Shown here: one piece after another, positions 44,397-52,690 of the stretch
Layout of the letters: each line of letters opens with the position of its first letter
Numbering within the stretch: the first letter of the stretch is position 1
From: Winslowiella iniecta
GTDB lineage: Bacteria > Pseudomonadota > Gammaproteobacteria > Enterobacterales > Enterobacteriaceae
Direction: 5' to 3'
NCBI RefSeq assembly: GCF_001267535.1
Contig: NZ_JRXE01000009.1
Span: 28,697-83,077 of the forward strand
Length of the DNA stretch: 54,381 nucleotides
Made by a program: the position numbers and the translations under genes
Notes under the pieces: model-generated
What the model was told of the DNA's origin: nothing
Databases searched by the model: none
The model's input: only the letters and a program-made list of their open reading frames with translations

Positions 44397-45065
44397 TTAC
44401 TCCTCAGCGCCGCGGGTGACGCTGGCCTTCATCTGGTTAACCGCAGCATGCGGCGCGGTCAGTACCGGTATATTCACCTGTTGCCGAACGCTGTCGGCGG
44501 CACGCGACGTTGAAAAATGCGCCAGCATAATCACATCACAATGCGCCAGCTCGTGGGCGCGGGCGGCGACCAGTCGGTTATGGCTTTCGACATCGCCTTT
44601 TTTCAGCAGATCGATGGCGTCTGCAACCAGCAGAGTCGTCAGCGTGGCTGCGGTCTGATGACGGGCAACGTACTCGTTAAATTCATCGGTCATGGTTTCC
44701 ACTGCCGGGCCAAATGTCGCCAGCATGCCGATATTTTTCCCCTGGGCCAGCGCCTCATGAAACATCGCTTCATTCGGTTTCAGCACCGGGATCGCCAGCT
44801 CTTTAGCCAGCCGATCGATAGCCGGGCCAAAGGCCGAGCAGGTCACCAGAATGCCCTGCGCCTGCATATCACTGGCGTAATGTCCGAGACGGACAAAACG
44901 ATCGATCAGCGCGGAGGAAAGATCCGCCTCGCGCGCTCTGTCGATCGACAGTCCATCATCAAGCAGATTGATGGTTTCAGCTTCTGGCCAGACTTGCTGG
45001 AATGCAGCGTCTATCGGTGCCATGGCAACCGGGGTGGCATGCAGTAAAACAATACGAGATGTCAT
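44397..45065 (-). CDS. Aspartate/glutamate racemase-family protein
   Basis: 222 residues from the ATG at 45065 (GGAG six bases upstream). The fold is that of Asp/Glu/hydantoin racemases, with the two catalytic cysteine regions: the first is present as ILVTCSAFGPAID, while the second reads LAHFSTSRAADSV, with Ser where a Cys is usual in racemases. So it may not be a two-base racemase. Tightly coupled to otnK, it could supply the 2-oxo to 3-oxo isomerisation that OtnI does elsewhere; that is inference from position and chemistry. Confidence 0.78.
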   Translation of the reverse strand: MTSRIVLLHATPVAMAPIDAAFQQVWPEAETINLLDDGLSIDRAREADLSSALIDRFVRLGHYASDMQAQGILVTCSAFGPAIDRLAKELAIPVLKPNEAMFHEALAQGKNIGMLATFGPAVETMTDEFNEYVARHQTAATLTTLLVADAIDLLKKGDVESHNRLVAARAHELAHCDVIMLAHFSTSRAADSVRQQVNIPVLTAPHAAVNQMKASVTRGAEE

Positions 45066-45153
45066 ATCAGACTCCATAAAGATTCTTCTTCACTGGCTAT
45101 GGCTCAGCGGATAACTGGCGCGCTGAATCATGCAACAGAACGACCTGGCTTAA

Positions 45154-45167
45154 TGTAAGGGCTTACA
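45154..45167. promoter_or_regulatory. LacI-type operator A
   Basis: TGTAAG-GG-CTTACA, arms perfectly palindromic. First of four related sites (see 45256, 48450, 48482). It lies between the otnK unit and the FMN-oxidase gene. Confidence 0.65.
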
Positions 45168-45180
45168 AATGTGTCTGTAA

Positions 45181-45196
45181 AGTGATGCACATCACA
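45181..45196. promoter_or_regulatory. CRP-like site of the otnK/oxidase region
   Basis: AGTGA-TGCACA-TCACA matches the CRP core TGTGA-N6-TCACA at all but one position. It sits between operators A and B. Confidence 0.55.
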
Positions 45197-45255
45197 TAAA
45201 AATGCGTCAGTGTTGTTAGGGTGATATTGAAATGTTAGTGATGATTGCTCAGAAT

Positions 45256-45269
45256 TGAAAGCGCTTACA
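45256..45269. promoter_or_regulatory. LacI-type operator B
   Basis: TGAAAGCGCTTACA, with AGCGCT centre, typical of LacI-family operators. It is 102 bases from site A and about 70 bases before the FMN-oxidase gene. Confidence 0.65.
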
Positions 45270-45339
45270 AATTTAAACGCATTATCCGTCATGTTAAGTC
45301 ATGCCGTTAACCTCTTTTCATGGACTGTGAGAACGCATT

Positions 45340-46578
45340 ATGACATCACCTGCCAACTCCTCTTCAGTGCCGCAGGCGGACACCCGCGAAACTGTTGTGA
45401 CGACTAATCCGGCGGTACGCAAGTTGCCGCGTGCTTTTCGCGATCTGCTGGCGCTGGATGATTTTGAACGTCATGCCCGCCGTCGGTTGCCGAATATGAT
45501 CTATCAGTATGTTGCCGGTGGCGTGGAAACCGGGCGCGGCATTGCCGGTAACTTTGAAGCCTACCAGCGCTACACCTTTATTCCGCGCATGTTCAGGGAT
45601 GTCTCGGGGCGCGATCAGCACACCACGCTGTTCGGGCAGCGCTGGCAGCATCCTTTCGGCGTCGCGCCGCTGGGTGGCGCTTCTTTTGTCGCTTATCAGG
45701 CGGATATTGCCCTGGCTAAAGCCGCCCGCGCGATGAATGTGCCGATGATCCTCAGTGCTTCTTCGCTGATACGGCTGGAAGATGTCTACGCGGCCAATCC
45801 TGATGCGTGGTTCCAGGCTTATCTGGCTGGGGATCAGCCACGAATTGATCGGCTGGTGGATCGGGTGGCGGCAGCGGGTTTCAACACGCTGGTGGTGACT
45901 GGCGATACGCCGATGCTCGGCAACCGCGAGCACAACACCCGTAGTGGCTTCAGTATGCCGATAAAAATCACCCCGAAAGTGATGTTTGAAAGCGCCATAA
46001 GTCCGCGCTGGCTGCTGGGTACCGTTGCGCAGACTTTCCTGCGCCACGGCGCGCCGCACTTTGAAAACACCGATGCCGAACGCGGGCCGCCGATGATGTC
46101 GAGTAAAGTGCGTAACACCCATGCACGCGACAAGCTGAACTGGAAAAACGTCGAAGCCATTCGCCGTAAATGGCAAGGCAATCTGGTGATTAAAGGACTA
46201 ATGTCGCCGGAAGATGCGTTTATTGCCCGCGATCTTGGCGCGGACGCGGTGATTTTATCCAATCATGGTGGCCGTCAGCTCGACTACACCGTGCCGCCGC
46301 TGGAAACGCTGGCGGAAATCGCGGCGCAAAAAGGCAGTATGAAGGTGATTATCGACAGCGGCATTCGTCGCGGCACTGACGTGATGAAGGCGATGGCGCT
46401 GGGCGCAGACTTTGTCTTCCTCGGTCGGCCATTCCTCTACGGTGCGGTGATTGGCGGCCAGGCGGGCGTCGAGCACGCGATGCATATTCTGCGTGATGAA
46501 ATTGACCGCGACCTGGCGCTGATTGGCGTGCGTACGCCGTCAGAACTGGACGCCAGCTACTTGCGCAAAATGCGCTGA
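45340..46578 (+). CDS. FMN-dependent alpha-hydroxy-acid oxidase/dehydrogenase (LldD-like)
   Basis: 412-residue TIM-barrel flavoprotein of the lactate/glycolate/mandelate oxidase family, oxidising the C2 hydroxyl of a 2-hydroxy acid to a 2-oxo acid. ALDDFERHARRRLPNMIYQYVAGGVE begins the core; FGVAPLGGASF, the Lys in LVIKGLMSPEDA, the catalytic His309 in LSNHGGRQLD, and the FMN phosphate loop DSGIRRGTDVMKA with FVFLGRPFLYG are all intact. It starts about 25 residues later than usual, after a Ser/Pro-rich leader. In this locus the expected substrate is a tetronate (threonate or erythronate), where it would replace the NAD-dependent OtnD/LtnD. It is followed by the ModA-like gene 20 bases on. Confidence 0.85.
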   Translation: MTSPANSSSVPQADTRETVVTTNPAVRKLPRAFRDLLALDDFERHARRRLPNMIYQYVAGGVETGRGIAGNFEAYQRYTFIPRMFRDVSGRDQHTTLFGQRWQHPFGVAPLGGASFVAYQADIALAKAARAMNVPMILSASSLIRLEDVYAANPDAWFQAYLAGDQPRIDRLVDRVAAAGFNTLVVTGDTPMLGNREHNTRSGFSMPIKITPKVMFESAISPRWLLGTVAQTFLRHGAPHFENTDAERGPPMMSSKVRNTHARDKLNWKNVEAIRRKWQGNLVIKGLMSPEDAFIARDLGADAVILSNHGGRQLDYTVPPLETLAEIAAQKGSMKVIIDSGIRRGTDVMKAMALGADFVFLGRPFLYGAVIGGQAGVEHAMHILRDEIDRDLALIGVRTPSELDASYLRKMR

Positions 46579-46598
46579 AAACAAAAAAGGAGCAGGGT

Positions 46599-47300
46599 AT
46601 GACGGCATCCAACACTATCCGCGTATTTAGCGCACTGGCGATCCGTGCACCGTTCGATCGGCTGGAAGCCAGCTGGCAGCAGCAGTACCCGGACAGCAAG
46701 CTGGAGATTGAATGGAGCCCGACCACGGTCATTGAGAAAAAGATCGCCGCTGGCGATACCGCCGATGCGGTGATTCTGACGGTGTCGGCAATGGACAAGC
46801 TGATTGAGCAGGGGATTGTTATCGCCAGCAGCCGGGTGGAACTGGTGGATTCGCCGATTGGACTGGCAATGTTGCCCGACGCCAGTGCTCCGGATATCAG
46901 CAGTACGCAGGCGCTGAAGCAGGCGCTGTTGCAGGCCCGATCGGTGGCCTATTCGCTGGGCGGAGCCAGCGGCGTCTATTTCCAGGCGCTGCTGAAACAG
47001 CTGGGTATTGAACAGCAAATTAATGCGCGTGCCACCACCATTGCGGAGGGGTTTACCGCCAGCCAGCTATTGTCCGGCCACGCGGACATTGCCATCCAGC
47101 AGATCAGCGAATTATTAACCGTACCCGGTGTGAAGGTGATTGGCCCGTTACCGGAGGAAGTGCAGCAAGTGACCTCCATTTCAGCCGGGGTTTTCGCGGC
47201 TGCAACCCATCCTGAGGGCGCTGCCGCTCTGCTGGACTTTCTGCGCAGCGCACCGGCCCGGGCCGCTTTTGAATCTTTCGGGCAGACCTGTCGCGATTAA
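46599..47300 (+). CDS. ModA-like substrate-binding protein without signal peptide
   Basis: 233-residue protein of the periplasmic-binding-protein type 2 fold, closest to molybdate-binding ModA: IRVFSALAIRAPFDRLEASW, then DAVILTVSAMDKLIEQG, LGGASGVYFQALLKQLGI, VQQVTSISAGVFAAATHPEGAAALLDFLRSAPARAAFESFG. It begins directly with the first strand (MTASNTIRVFSA), so it has no signal peptide and should stay in the cytoplasm, where ordinary transport function is impossible. No permease or ATPase lies beside it. It is encoded with the hydroxy-acid oxidase and converges with the LacI-type gene. A metabolite-binding or sensing role is possible. Confidence 0.78.
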   Translation: MTASNTIRVFSALAIRAPFDRLEASWQQQYPDSKLEIEWSPTTVIEKKIAAGDTADAVILTVSAMDKLIEQGIVIASSRVELVDSPIGLAMLPDASAPDISSTQALKQALLQARSVAYSLGGASGVYFQALLKQLGIEQQINARATTIAEGFTASQLLSGHADIAIQQISELLTVPGVKVIGPLPEEVQQVTSISAGVFAAATHPEGAAALLDFLRSAPARAAFESFGQTCRD

Positions 47301-47306
47301 CCGCTG

Positions 47307-47332
47307 GCCTTCCGTTGTCAGCAGCGGAAGGC
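47307..47332. terminator. Hairpin between the ModA-like gene and lacI-type gene
   Basis: GCCTTCCG, loop of 10 bases, CGGAAGGC, followed by GTTATTACT. It lies between convergent stop codons; termination in both directions is plausible. Confidence 0.6.
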
Positions 47333-47348
47333 GTTATTACTGTGCGGA

Positions 47349-48383
47349 TTAACGAACCCGACGCGGTGCCGAACCGGTGCTGCCACGCACAATTAATTCG
47401 GGCTTAATGATGGTTTGCCGTGGCGCTGGCTGGTCATTTAATGTTGCCAGCAAATAGTTTGCCGCGTGTTCGCCAATCCTATCCAGCTCAACACGCATGG
47501 TGGTCAGCGGATGTTCCAGGTGCTCGGCATACTCATAGTCATTAAAGCCGGTGATTGAGATATCATTCGGTACGCGCAAATAGCGTTCGCCTGCCGCCCG
47601 CAGTGCGCCAAACGCCAGCAAATCGTTACCGCAGATCACCGCCGTCGGCGGGTTTTCGCCATCCAGCAGACGGAACATCGCCTCGCGGGCGTCATTCATG
47701 GTGAAGGCACTGTCAATCAGATTAGCGGCTGCCAGTTGCAGCCCGGCAGCCGCCAGCGCCTGCCGCGTACCGGTAATACGATCGGAAACGCGGTCGTTGG
47801 ACGGCGGTGTGCCGACGATTAACGCAAAATTCTGATGCCCAAGCGCCAGCAGATGCCGGGTCAGCTCGCCTGCGGCCTGTTCATTATCGTACCCCACGCT
47901 TGGGTGGCGATCGTCGACGGAGAAGGTCTGAATGCACGGAATATTCTGCTGAGTAATTCGTTCCCACAGGCGCGGGTGATGTGAATTACCGACCAGCATC
48001 AGCGCATCAATGCCGTACTCCACCAGCTTGTTCACTTCTTTTAACTCAGTATCCGGATCGAAGTCCGAATTGGCCAGTAACAGGGTGTAGCCCGACTGGT
48101 GAATCTTCTGTTGAAAGGTGGCCAATGGACGGGAAAAGGTTTCAGTCGCCAGTGTCGGTACCACCGCGCCAATGGTCATACTTCTGCGTGATGCCAGCGT
48201 CCTGGCGGCACGATTAATCACATATCCCAGCTCCTCGCAGGCCCGTTCTACCGCCTCCCGCCTGGATTGCTTCACTGAACTGCTGCCGTTAAGCACGCGT
48301 GAAACGGTGGCTGTCGATACCCCGGATCGTCTGGCGACATCTTCCAGTGAGACTCTTGCAGGCTGTGCGGACTTATCGGACAT
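47349..48383 (-). CDS. LacI-family repressor of the tetronate/oxidation regulon
   Basis: 344 residues from the ATG at 48383 (GGAG seven bases upstream). N-terminal HTH with VSLEDVARRSGVSTATVSRV and hinge INRAARTLAS, then a PBP1-type sensor (MTIGAVVPTLATETFSRPL, PPTAVICGNDLLAFGAL, DISITGFNDYEYAEHLEHPLTTM). The recognition sequence and the four AGCGCTTAC-type palindromes on both sides of its target units make it the probable regulator of all three units and of itself (sites at 48450 and 48482 lie before its own start). The inducer is likely a sugar acid or its lactone. Confidence 0.88.
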   Translation of the reverse strand: MSDKSAQPARVSLEDVARRSGVSTATVSRVLNGSSSVKQSRREAVERACEELGYVINRAARTLASRRSMTIGAVVPTLATETFSRPLATFQQKIHQSGYTLLLANSDFDPDTELKEVNKLVEYGIDALMLVGNSHHPRLWERITQQNIPCIQTFSVDDRHPSVGYDNEQAAGELTRHLLALGHQNFALIVGTPPSNDRVSDRITGTRQALAAAGLQLAAANLIDSAFTMNDAREAMFRLLDGENPPTAVICGNDLLAFGALRAAGERYLRVPNDISITGFNDYEYAEHLEHPLTTMRVELDRIGEHAANYLLATLNDQPAPRQTIIKPELIVRGSTGSAPRRVR

Positions 48384-48449
48384 ATCGGGACTCCAGACGC
48401 AAATTAGTGATGTCGCCCACAAATTTTGCAGACAACCAAAGGTTCATTT

Positions 48450-48463
48450 TGAAAGCGCTTACT
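48450..48463. promoter_or_regulatory. LacI-type operator C
   Basis: TGAAAGCGCTTACT, 12 of 14 bases the same as in site B by eye or better; between the LacI-type gene and the MFS gene. Confidence 0.65.
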
Positions 48464-48481
48464 TTTAGCTTGACTGATTTT

Positions 48482-48495
48482 TGTAATCGCTTACT
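48482..48495. promoter_or_regulatory. LacI-type operator D
   Basis: TGTAATCGCTTACT, centre 32 bases from that of site C, about three helical turns, so dimers at C and D would face the same side of the DNA. Confidence 0.6.
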
Positions 48496-48620
48496 TTTAA
48501 CATCATATTATCAGATAAAGGTCATTTTTTAACAAATGATAACAAGAAACAGACCATCAAACGGTCTCCCTTCTTATAAAAGCCAACATTAAAAGCACCG
48601 AGATAATAAAGGAATTCACC

Positions 48621-49928
48621 ATGCGTAGATACCCACGAGTCCGCTGGCTGATGATCGCATTTTGCTTCTTCGCCATCGCCATTAATTATATAGATCGTAT
48701 CAATCTGGCCATCGCGGCTCCGCATATTAAAGAAGATCTTGGACTGGATGACACCAGTATGGGATTGATTCTTGGTGCATTTTTCTGGACCTACGCTTTA
48801 CTACAAATTCCTGCGGGTCGCCTGATTGACCGTCTCGGTGCCCGTGCCGGACTGGCGATTGCGGTGGGCTGGTGGTCACTGTTCACGGTGGTTACCGCTT
48901 TCGGCCGTGGCTTTACCTCCATCTTCGCTTCGCGCCTGATGCTGGGGATTGGCGAGTCCGGTGGCTATCCGGGCTGCGCCAAAGTGGTCTACTCATGGTT
49001 TGCCAAAAAAGAGCGCGCAACCGCCAGCGGTATTTTTGATGCCGGCCCGCGCGCCGGTAGCGCCATCGCGTTACCGCTGGTTGCCTGGCTGATCAGCACC
49101 TGGGACTGGGAAACCTCGTTTATCGTCACTGGCGCGCTGGGGCTGATTTGGGTGGCGGTCTGGCTGCTGTTCTACCGTGAACCGGAAGACATGAAAGGGC
49201 TGGATGAACAGCAGCGCCAGAATCTGCTGGAAGATCGTAGCGTGCATACGGTTGATAACAATGAAAAAGTGAAAATTGCCGGGCTGTTCCGCTACCGAAC
49301 CGTGTGGGGCATGATGATTGGCTTCTTCTGCATGAACTTTGCCACCTACTTCTTTGTGACCTGGTTTCCGACCTATCTCACCATCGCGCACGGCTTCTCG
49401 CTGAAAGAACTGGGCACGCTGGGTGCGATTCCGGCGCTGATGGGCATTCCCGGCAGTCTGCTGGGTGGCATCACCTCTGACTGGATGTACCGCAAAGGCT
49501 ATTCCCTGACCACCGCGCGCAAAACCTGCCTGATTGCCGGGATGTTGCTGTCATCGGTGATTGCTTTTGCCGCCTTTACCGACAGTGTGGCGGTGATTCT
49601 GACGCTGTTCTCGCTGACCTATGCCGGACTGGCCTTTACCGCCGCCAATATCTGGACGTTGCCTGCCGATGTCGCGCCTGGCTCTGGCTATGTGGCGACG
49701 CTGGGTGGGATTCAGAACTTCGCCGGTAATCTCGCCGGTATCGTCACCGCCTCCTTTACCGGCCTGATGCTGACGCTAAGCCACGGCTCCTTTGTGGTGC
49801 CGTTGCTGGTGGCCGGGGGCATCTGCCTGTTCGGCGCGCTCAACTTTATGTTCATCATGGGTAAAGTCGAGCCGCTGAAAATTGATAAACCGGATGCGGC
49901 CAGCAAAATCGCCACCGCTTCCCATTAG
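48621..49928 (+). CDS. MFS transporter, anion:cation symporter (hexuronate/glucarate-like) family
   Basis: 435-residue permease with 12 hydrophobic helices. WLMIAFCFFAIAINYIDRINLAIAAPHI, LGAFFWTYALLQIPAGRLIDRLGARAGLAI, and LGIGESGGYPGCAKVVYSWF are the marks of the ACS family (ExuT, GudP, GarP, and plant-sugar-acid carriers), which import sugar acids with protons. First gene of a long co-directional run under operators C and D. In this setting it should import the sugar acid made in the periplasm. Confidence 0.9.
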   Translation: MRRYPRVRWLMIAFCFFAIAINYIDRINLAIAAPHIKEDLGLDDTSMGLILGAFFWTYALLQIPAGRLIDRLGARAGLAIAVGWWSLFTVVTAFGRGFTSIFASRLMLGIGESGGYPGCAKVVYSWFAKKERATASGIFDAGPRAGSAIALPLVAWLISTWDWETSFIVTGALGLIWVAVWLLFYREPEDMKGLDEQQRQNLLEDRSVHTVDNNEKVKIAGLFRYRTVWGMMIGFFCMNFATYFFVTWFPTYLTIAHGFSLKELGTLGAIPALMGIPGSLLGGITSDWMYRKGYSLTTARKTCLIAGMLLSSVIAFAAFTDSVAVILTLFSLTYAGLAFTAANIWTLPADVAPGSGYVATLGGIQNFAGNLAGIVTASFTGLMLTLSHGSFVVPLLVAGGICLFGALNFMFIMGKVEPLKIDKPDAASKIATASH

Positions 49929-49957
49929 TTTTTCCTTTAGACGTCGAAGAGGCAGAG

Positions 49958-50596
49958 ATGAAAACTGAACATCAGCTACGTGAAGAGATTTGCTGGGCCG
50001 GAGCCAGCCTGTTTGAGCGCGGCTATACCGTTGGTAGCGCCGGTAATATCAGCGCGCGGCTGGAAGATGGCTGGCTGATCACCCCGACCGACGCCTGTCT
50101 TGGCCGCCTCGACCCGGCGCGCATCGCTAAAGTGGCCAGCAACGGTGAATGGATCTCCGGCGATAAGCCGTCGAAAACGCTGTTATTGCACCGTCAGGTT
50201 TACGATCGCAATGCGAATGTGCAGGGCGTGGTGCATACCCACTCCACCCATCTGGTGGGGCTGACACTGCAGGGCGTCTGGCAGCAGGCCAGCATCCTGC
50301 CGCCGATTACGCCTTATCAGGTGATGAAAGTCGGCCGTATTCCGTTGATTAACTACTGCCGTCCGGGCGCTGCACAAGTGGCAGAGCAGGTGGCGCAGCT
50401 GGCTTGCGAAGTCAGAGGGGTGATGCTGGAACGGCTGGGTCCGGTTATCTGGGGCCGTTCGGTTTCAAGCGCATGTTTTGCCCTGGAAGAGCTGGAAGAA
50501 ACCGCCAGGCTGTGGATGCAGGCGCAGGAGAAACCTCAGCCGCTTAGCGATGCCGATGTCGCTGAGCTGTGCGAGGTGTTTTCCACCCACTGGTAA
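49958..50596 (+). CDS. otnC: Class II aldolase family protein, OtnC-like, with altered active site
   Basis: 212-residue protein of the fuculose-1-phosphate aldolase/adducin family, closest to OtnC (3-oxo-tetronate 4-phosphate decarboxylase, giving dihydroxyacetone phosphate). GYTVGSAGNISARLEDGWLITPTDACLGRLDPARIAKV and NGEWISGDKPSK match OtnC; H93 and H95 in VVHTHSTH are two of the usual zinc ligands. Odd: the acid after KPS(K/S), Glu73 in FucA and Glu in OtnC, is Thr here (KPSKTLLLH), and the third zinc His (NHGP in relatives) is Leu (ERLGPVIWG). An additional His98 could supply a ligand. So it is either a changed enzyme or inactive. Confidence 0.8.
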   Translation: MKTEHQLREEICWAGASLFERGYTVGSAGNISARLEDGWLITPTDACLGRLDPARIAKVASNGEWISGDKPSKTLLLHRQVYDRNANVQGVVHTHSTHLVGLTLQGVWQQASILPPITPYQVMKVGRIPLINYCRPGAAQVAEQVAQLACEVRGVMLERLGPVIWGRSVSSACFALEELEETARLWMQAQEKPQPLSDADVAELCEVFSTHW

Positions 50597-50632
50597 TCCT
50601 GTTTCCCCCTTCAGACTGGTAAGGAGTTAACG

Positions 50633-51781
50633 ATGAAAAAACGGCTTTATGCGGGTGCTTTACTGTCGATGATGACGCTGGCCACTGCGGCTCAGGCGCA
50701 GAGTCTGGTGTATGTTTCGAACGCCGAAAGCGGCACGGTTACCGGCTATCAGCTGGATAAAGCGAATAAAACGCTGGTGCCGACCGGCGCCTTTCCGGCC
50801 GGAGACAAGGCGATGTCTTCAGTGGTGTCGCCGGATAATAAAATGCTGTACGTCTCGGTGCGCAGCAAACCTTATCACGTGGTGGCTTATCATATTCAGC
50901 CGGATGGCAAGCTGGAGAAAGCCGGACAGTCACCCCTGCCGGAAAGCATGGCTTATCTGTCGCTCGATCGGCAGGGAAAATTTCTGCTGAGCGCTTCCTA
51001 CGGCGGCGATCTGTTCAGTATTAATCGTATCGACAGCCAGGGTCGGGTAGAGGAAAAACCGGTGCAGGTGGTGCATACCGGTAAGCGCGCCCATGCCATT
51101 CAGGTTGATCCGACCAATCATTATCTGTACGTTACACTGCTCGGGACGGATCAGCTGCTGCAATATCATTTTGACGCGGCAACCGGCAAAGTGACGCCGA
51201 ACGACCCGCCGTTTATCAATATTCAGCACGAAGCCGCCACCGGCCCCCGACACTTTGTGATTGCCCCGCAGCCCGATGGGCAGGGCAAACGCAATATGTA
51301 TATCCTCACCGAAATGGCCGGCAACATTACTCGTCTGACGCTGAATAAAGACGGCACTGCCAGCGAGGCAGAAGCGGTCAGCTCGATCTCACCGGATGAA
51401 GATATGCAGCGTGGCGAAGCGCGACCGCTGACCGGTGACGACATGCTGCCGTCATCGCCTAAGCCGCGCATCTGGCAGGCAGATATCCATATCACGCCGA
51501 ATGGGCGCTTCCTTTACTCAACCGAACGTACCAGCAGCACGCTGACCTCGTTTTCTGTCGATGCCAACGATGGCCATCTGACCCGACTTGCCAGTATCAA
51601 AACCGAGCAGCAGCCGCGTGGTTTTGCCATTGATAACACTGGCCGCTTCCTGATTGAGTCCGGGCAGAAATCCGATCAGCTTTCTCTTTACACCATTAAC
51701 GATTCCACTGGCGCACTGACGCTGGTTGGCCGCTATCCCACCGGCAAAGGGGCAAACTGGATCTCGCTGGCTGAACAGTAA
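50633..51781 (+). CDS. Periplasmic lactonase, 6-phosphogluconolactonase-like beta-propeller
   Basis: 382-residue protein with a signal peptide (MKKRLYAGALLSMMTLATAAQA) and a seven-bladed propeller of the lactonase family (also Pgl of E. coli, YbhE). Blade motifs are visible: LVYVSNAESGTVTGYQLD, MLYVSVRSKPYHVVAYHI, LLSASYGGDLFSINRI, FLYSTERTSSTLTSFSVD, and FLIESGQKSDQLSLY. The export signal says it hydrolyses lactones outside the cytoplasm, in keeping with opening the lactone made by a periplasmic sugar dehydrogenase. TAAGGAG lies before the ATG. It follows the OtnC-like gene by 36 bases. Confidence 0.87.
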   Translation: MKKRLYAGALLSMMTLATAAQAQSLVYVSNAESGTVTGYQLDKANKTLVPTGAFPAGDKAMSSVVSPDNKMLYVSVRSKPYHVVAYHIQPDGKLEKAGQSPLPESMAYLSLDRQGKFLLSASYGGDLFSINRIDSQGRVEEKPVQVVHTGKRAHAIQVDPTNHYLYVTLLGTDQLLQYHFDAATGKVTPNDPPFINIQHEAATGPRHFVIAPQPDGQGKRNMYILTEMAGNITRLTLNKDGTASEAEAVSSISPDEDMQRGEARPLTGDDMLPSSPKPRIWQADIHITPNGRFLYSTERTSSTLTSFSVDANDGHLTRLASIKTEQQPRGFAIDNTGRFLIESGQKSDQLSLYTINDSTGALTLVGRYPTGKGANWISLAEQ

Positions 51782-51834
51782 CGCCAGACGACAGGCCGCC
51801 GCCCCGGATTAAGTCAACAACTATTGGAGCCACT

Positions 51835-52548
51835 ATGAAACCTAAGTCATACCCGCTGTTACCCGCGCTGATCGCCGCAGGTCTGCTGGCGCTGAGCGCC
51901 GCCCCTGCCGCCTTTGCGGAAGAAGAAGTCGTTGCCACCGATCTCGAACCTCTGCATCACGTTATTATGGAAAATCAGTACGTTACCGTGATGCGCGTGA
52001 TGATTCGTCCGGGTGAATCCACCCAGTTTCATGAGCAGCATCTGGATTACGTCAACACCCATGTGAACGGCAGCAAAGTGCAGATCTCCTACCCGGATAA
52101 ACCGGTGAAGGACCATGAGATGAAAAGCGGCAATGTGAAATTTGGCGCGCATCAGGGCAAATCGGAAAAGGATAAAGTCACTAACGTCGACACCACGCTG
52201 AATCATCAGGTGTCGTTTGAGATTAAACAGAACGGCCCGCAAAACTTTGGTGGCGCAACGCGCCCGGACAGCCCGGCGTTTAAGCAGGTGCTGGATGAGA
52301 AAACTGTGCGCGGCTGGAAAGTCACGCTGCAACCGGGCGAAAACACCGCCGAGTATACCCAGCATGGCCCCGGTGTGCGGGTGTTCTTTACCGAAGGCCG
52401 CTTGTTGGTGGCTGAACCCGGCAAACCTAACCGGGTGAAAGAGATCTGGCTGCATCGCGGCGATGCGATGCTGATCGACCCCGGCAAAATACAGTTAAGC
52501 AATGGCGGAGAGACCCCGCTGATTTTTAACGATTACGAACTGCTGTAA
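51835..52548 (+). CDS. Exported cupin-fold protein
   Basis: 237-residue protein with a signal peptide (PLLPALIAAGLLALSAAPAAFA) and a bicupin-like body. First half: VMRVMIRPGESTQFHEQHLDYVNTHVNGSKV, where His/Gln/His residues could hold a metal; second half: WKVTLQPGENTAEYTQHGPGVRVFFTEGRLLV and IWLHRGDAMLIDPGKIQLSNGG. I do not recognise a defined family member. It is encoded between the lactonase and cytochrome genes and should act in the periplasm, perhaps as an isomerase or dioxygenase-like enzyme on the sugar acid. Confidence 0.72.
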   Translation: MKPKSYPLLPALIAAGLLALSAAPAAFAEEEVVATDLEPLHHVIMENQYVTVMRVMIRPGESTQFHEQHLDYVNTHVNGSKVQISYPDKPVKDHEMKSGNVKFGAHQGKSEKDKVTNVDTTLNHQVSFEIKQNGPQNFGGATRPDSPAFKQVLDEKTVRGWKVTLQPGENTAEYTQHGPGVRVFFTEGRLLVAEPGKPNRVKEIWLHRGDAMLIDPGKIQLSNGGETPLIFNDYELL

Positions 52549-52574
52549 CCGTTTTTCCTTTTCGCCGTGGCATT

Positions 52575-52596
52575 CCGCTGCCGTTAACCGCAGCGG
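52575..52596 (+). terminator. Hairpin before the cytochrome gene
   Basis: CCGCTGC, loop of 8 bases, GCAGCGG in the 142-base gap after the cupin gene. It may partly terminate the upstream transcript; the AT-rich DNA after it could carry a promoter for the cytochrome gene. Confidence 0.45.
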
Positions 52597-52690
52597 GATA
52601 CACGGTGTTTTGCTTCGTGGAGCGTGAAACACGCCCTCTTTTTATCCTACAAAAACAATATCTTATTTTACATTTACAGGAGCATGTCAG

